The notes under the pieces: generated by a model
The model's database searches: none
What the model was told of the DNA's origin: nothing
The model's input: the letters and a program-made list of their open reading frames with translations, nothing else
NCBI GenBank assembly: GCA_001970855.1
Contig: LSSN01001320.1
Location: forward strand, 1 to 32,706
Length of the DNA stretch: 32,706 bases
Source of the DNA: Smittium culicis
Taxonomy: Eukaryota > Kickxellomycota > Harpellomycetes > Harpellales > Legeriomycetaceae
Reading direction: 5' to 3'
Shown: one piece after another, positions 30,780-32,706 of the stretch
Numbering within the stretch: position 1 is the first letter of the stretch
Layout: every line of letters begins with the position of its first letter
Program-made: the position numbers and the translations under genes

Positions 30780-32706
30780 AATCACAAATACTTGATTAAA
30801 CATTAATGTGAACACTCTAATGATATTAAGAAACTAGAAACTGTATCCAGCTCAAAGCCTTGATCTTATGTGCCAGCTTCGTAGCTGGCATGCTGATTTT
30901 TTAGATTACCCGGAACAATATATATTTGAAAATTAGCCTTAACTAGGTATCGTTAAAATTCCAAAGTAAAAAAAAAAAGCGACAGAATAGATCGACGTCG
31001 GTATGAACTGGAATGTCGTCGATAGTAGGCAATTTTTTGAATGACTGTGCTCAGAAGTATGTTTTTAACTATCTCAGGCACACACATGTTGAAGTAAAAG
31101 AAAAAATTATTGTATATTTGGTCAACTGTGCTCATATTTAACAGGTTTAGTAAATTTCAGAATGTGCACATATGTATTTTTCTAAATTTATGAGTGCACA
31201 GCTTCAGGCCTGAATAAATTACTTTAAGATTAACAAATTTGCATAATTTACCGATTTTTCGGTCCACCGTCTACCAATGGATTTTAGTCTGGCAGAATTG
31301 ACACTTAAGATCGATCATCGTGATTATGGACCTACCATTTGTATAATGAGATATAAATTTTTTTTATTTTATAATATAATCTCGGCCACCAAGGTGGCCA
31401 TCCGGGCCTTCTTAGATTCTTTGATAAGGTAGGCGAAACATATTTATTTTTTTTGAAATTTGTGGTGCGTACTCTAATCGGGCTGTGTTAGCTCGAGTGA
31501 CCTCTGAGGTTAAACCCAGTCCAATCCTGATATGCTCCATATTTTTTTATTTACCAAAGCTCAAAAAATGTCTAATTATTTTTTCGATTTCTGAATATAT
31601 GGGCTTCAACATGGAATCACTCATGCCAAACTTGACCACTCCATATTATTCAATCGGCATAAACACCGAATTTTTGAACTTGATTTTTAGTGCTGTAAGC
31701 ACATCAGACCGCCTCAGGAAGCTGTATGCAGTGTATACAGCCTTCCTGACCTTGTTTTTGTTGTTCTTGATTGTCCCAGATACATCCCACTTACTATTCA
31801 TAAATTAGACTAAGTAGGTGTAATGGTCCGTGGAGTTGACTTTTTGGCCCCGCAGGGTAACATCAGTGGTCAAATCCCCGTTTATCGTCATTATCCCGCA
31901 CTTGGAGGAATTCACAGCCATTTCCCAAGTGTCCGAACATTCAGTAATGGTGTTCAGTGCGATTTGTAACTCGTCTGATGATTCGGCCAATAGCACGGCA
32001 TCGTCGGCAAACAGTAGTCCTGGTATGCGTGAGGTGAGCCCACGCACCCGCACACCTCGTACGCCCTTGAATATGTCGTTGATGTAGAAATCGAAGAGTA
32101 TCGGCGAGGCTGGGCACCCTTGCCGCACTCCACAGAGGTATTCAGTGGGGTTGGAAACTTCATTTCCAACTCTAACTGCAATTTTCGGGGCATAATATAT
32201 GCCCTTGATCATATTGAGAAGTTTGCCCCCAATGCCCACTGATCGCAGTTTATGCAGTAGGGCCATATGGGGGACCCGGTCGTAGGCCTTGCTATACTCG
32301 ATATAGCACAGCCATGTTTCCTTGTTCTGAATTTTTGTCGTCTGACTATTTCGTATAGAGTGGTCGCTTGGCCCACACACTCTTCGAAATTCCGAAATCC
32401 AGCTTGCTCTTTTACCAGTATTTCGTATTTAGCATCGATTTTGCTGAGTTTGGTGGCCACAATTTTGGCCACCAGTTTCGCCAGTGCTGGGATCAGTGAT
32501 ATCTCTCGGTAGTTATCGGGGCCCTTCAGGTCACCTTTTTTAGGTGCCGGAACCACAACTGAAGTTTCTAGGCATTAGGGTATATCCCCAGTATCATATA
32601 TTATATTGACGATTTTGTTTAATAATTTTTCTAGTGAGGATGTGGGTGATAACTCGGTCACCACCAGTTTCCATACCTCAGATGGCACACCATCAGCTCT
32701 CGGAGC
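30780..32706 (-). mobile_element. Decayed LINE with reverse transcriptase, running off the window
   Basis: On the minus strand, 32706 to 31805 encodes most of a non-LTR reverse transcriptase. It shows ADGVPSEVWKLV at the edge, VPAPKKGDLKGPDNYREISL (near 32556), motif A EYSKAYDRVPH, motif B GVRQGCPASPILFDFYINDI, motif C LLFADDAVLLAES and motif D SSKCGIM. A TAA interrupts before the CLETSVVVPAPKK segment (near 32574), a frameshift lies near 32340, and a TAA follows TYLV (about 31805). The C-terminal region continues in pieces (MNSKWDVSGTIKNNKNK, IRIGLGLTSEVTRANTARL) to about 31400 and then decays. A GAGCTGGATACAG relic of the 3' end sits near 30850, so the left boundary is approximate. The 5' end with any endonuclease lies outside the window. 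Not functional as read. Confidence 0.85.
30871..30890. other. Perfect stem-loop (8-bp stem, 4-nt loop)
   Basis: TGCCAGCT-TCGT-AGCTGGCA is a perfect inverted repeat with a four-base loop. It lies in a piece whose minus strand resembles the LINE 3' region (CTTTGAGCTGGATACAG at about 30860-30844). A degenerate form, GCCAGCTTCGAGCTAGC, lies at 5857-5873 within the left LINE remnant. It may therefore be a conserved 3'-end structure of this LINE family. Confidence 0.5.

Noticed and set aside
30953..31135. A 60-codon minus ORF considered as a separate LINE endonuclease linker
   Set aside because: Its position on the C-terminal side of the RT in the same strand suits a decayed LINE C-terminus equally well, and the similarity by eye is too weak to separate the two.
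31384..31399. A 16-bp palindrome GGCCACCAAGGTGGCC taken as a possible regulatory site
   Set aside because: It lies within the decaying LINE coding region (a frame reading KKARMATLVAEII), so it is more likely a coding coincidence.

Overview
The window comes from an AT-rich eukaryotic nuclear genome. Coding regions carry many short introns (about 70-260 nt, GT...AG). The gene content fits a fungus: an ERMES subunit (Mmm1), an FTS/AKTIP-type UEV protein, a mitochondrial tyrosyl-tRNA synthetase, a UBE3A-type HECT ubiquitin ligase and ETR1/MECR-family reductases. A UBE3A-like ligase, intron density and Asn/Ser-rich tails suggest an early-diverging fungus rather than Dikarya; this placement is an inference. 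All conserved genes end correctly at standard TAA, TAG or TGA stops, so the nuclear code is standard.

Layout. 1-4.0 kb is gene-poor: a decayed unidentified gene on the minus strand (about 15-1330) and a diverged dispersed repeat family (about 1.88-3.72 kb). 4.09-13.6 kb holds two paralogous MDR reductases of the ETR1/MECR family on the plus strand (4093-5232, intronless; 12319-13594, one intron). Between them lie an isolated 83-residue gene (8770-9021), a LINE 3' remnant (5780-6075) and possible decayed transposon ORFs. 15.2-28.1 kb is the conserved gene block: an FTS/AKTIP homologue on the minus strand (15176-16507, 5 exons), then on the plus strand mitochondrial TyrRS (17720-19859, 6 exons), Mmm1 (20832-23368, 4 exons) and a HECT ligase (23881-28070, 14 exons). 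28.5 kb to the end is non-LTR retrotransposon material in both orientations: a 5'-truncated LINE with a candidate target-site duplication (28558-29980) and a decayed RT-bearing copy on the minus strand (about 30780-32706) that runs off the window.

How the genes relate. TyrRS serves mitochondrial translation and Mmm1 tethers ER to mitochondria. FTS is known as a partner of Hook and FHIP in dynein cargo transport, and the HECT protein is a ubiquitin ligase. They are separately transcribed housekeeping genes, not an operon. The oddest proteins are the two ETR1-like paralogues, which keep the NADPH-binding core but lack the family's catalytic tyrosine and any clear mitochondrial presequence, and an Mmm1 of 722 residues with a predicted signal peptide and large extensions at both ends. 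I found no tRNA, rRNA or CRISPR array. Gene models were spliced by hand; every multi-exon model closes in frame with GT/AG introns.
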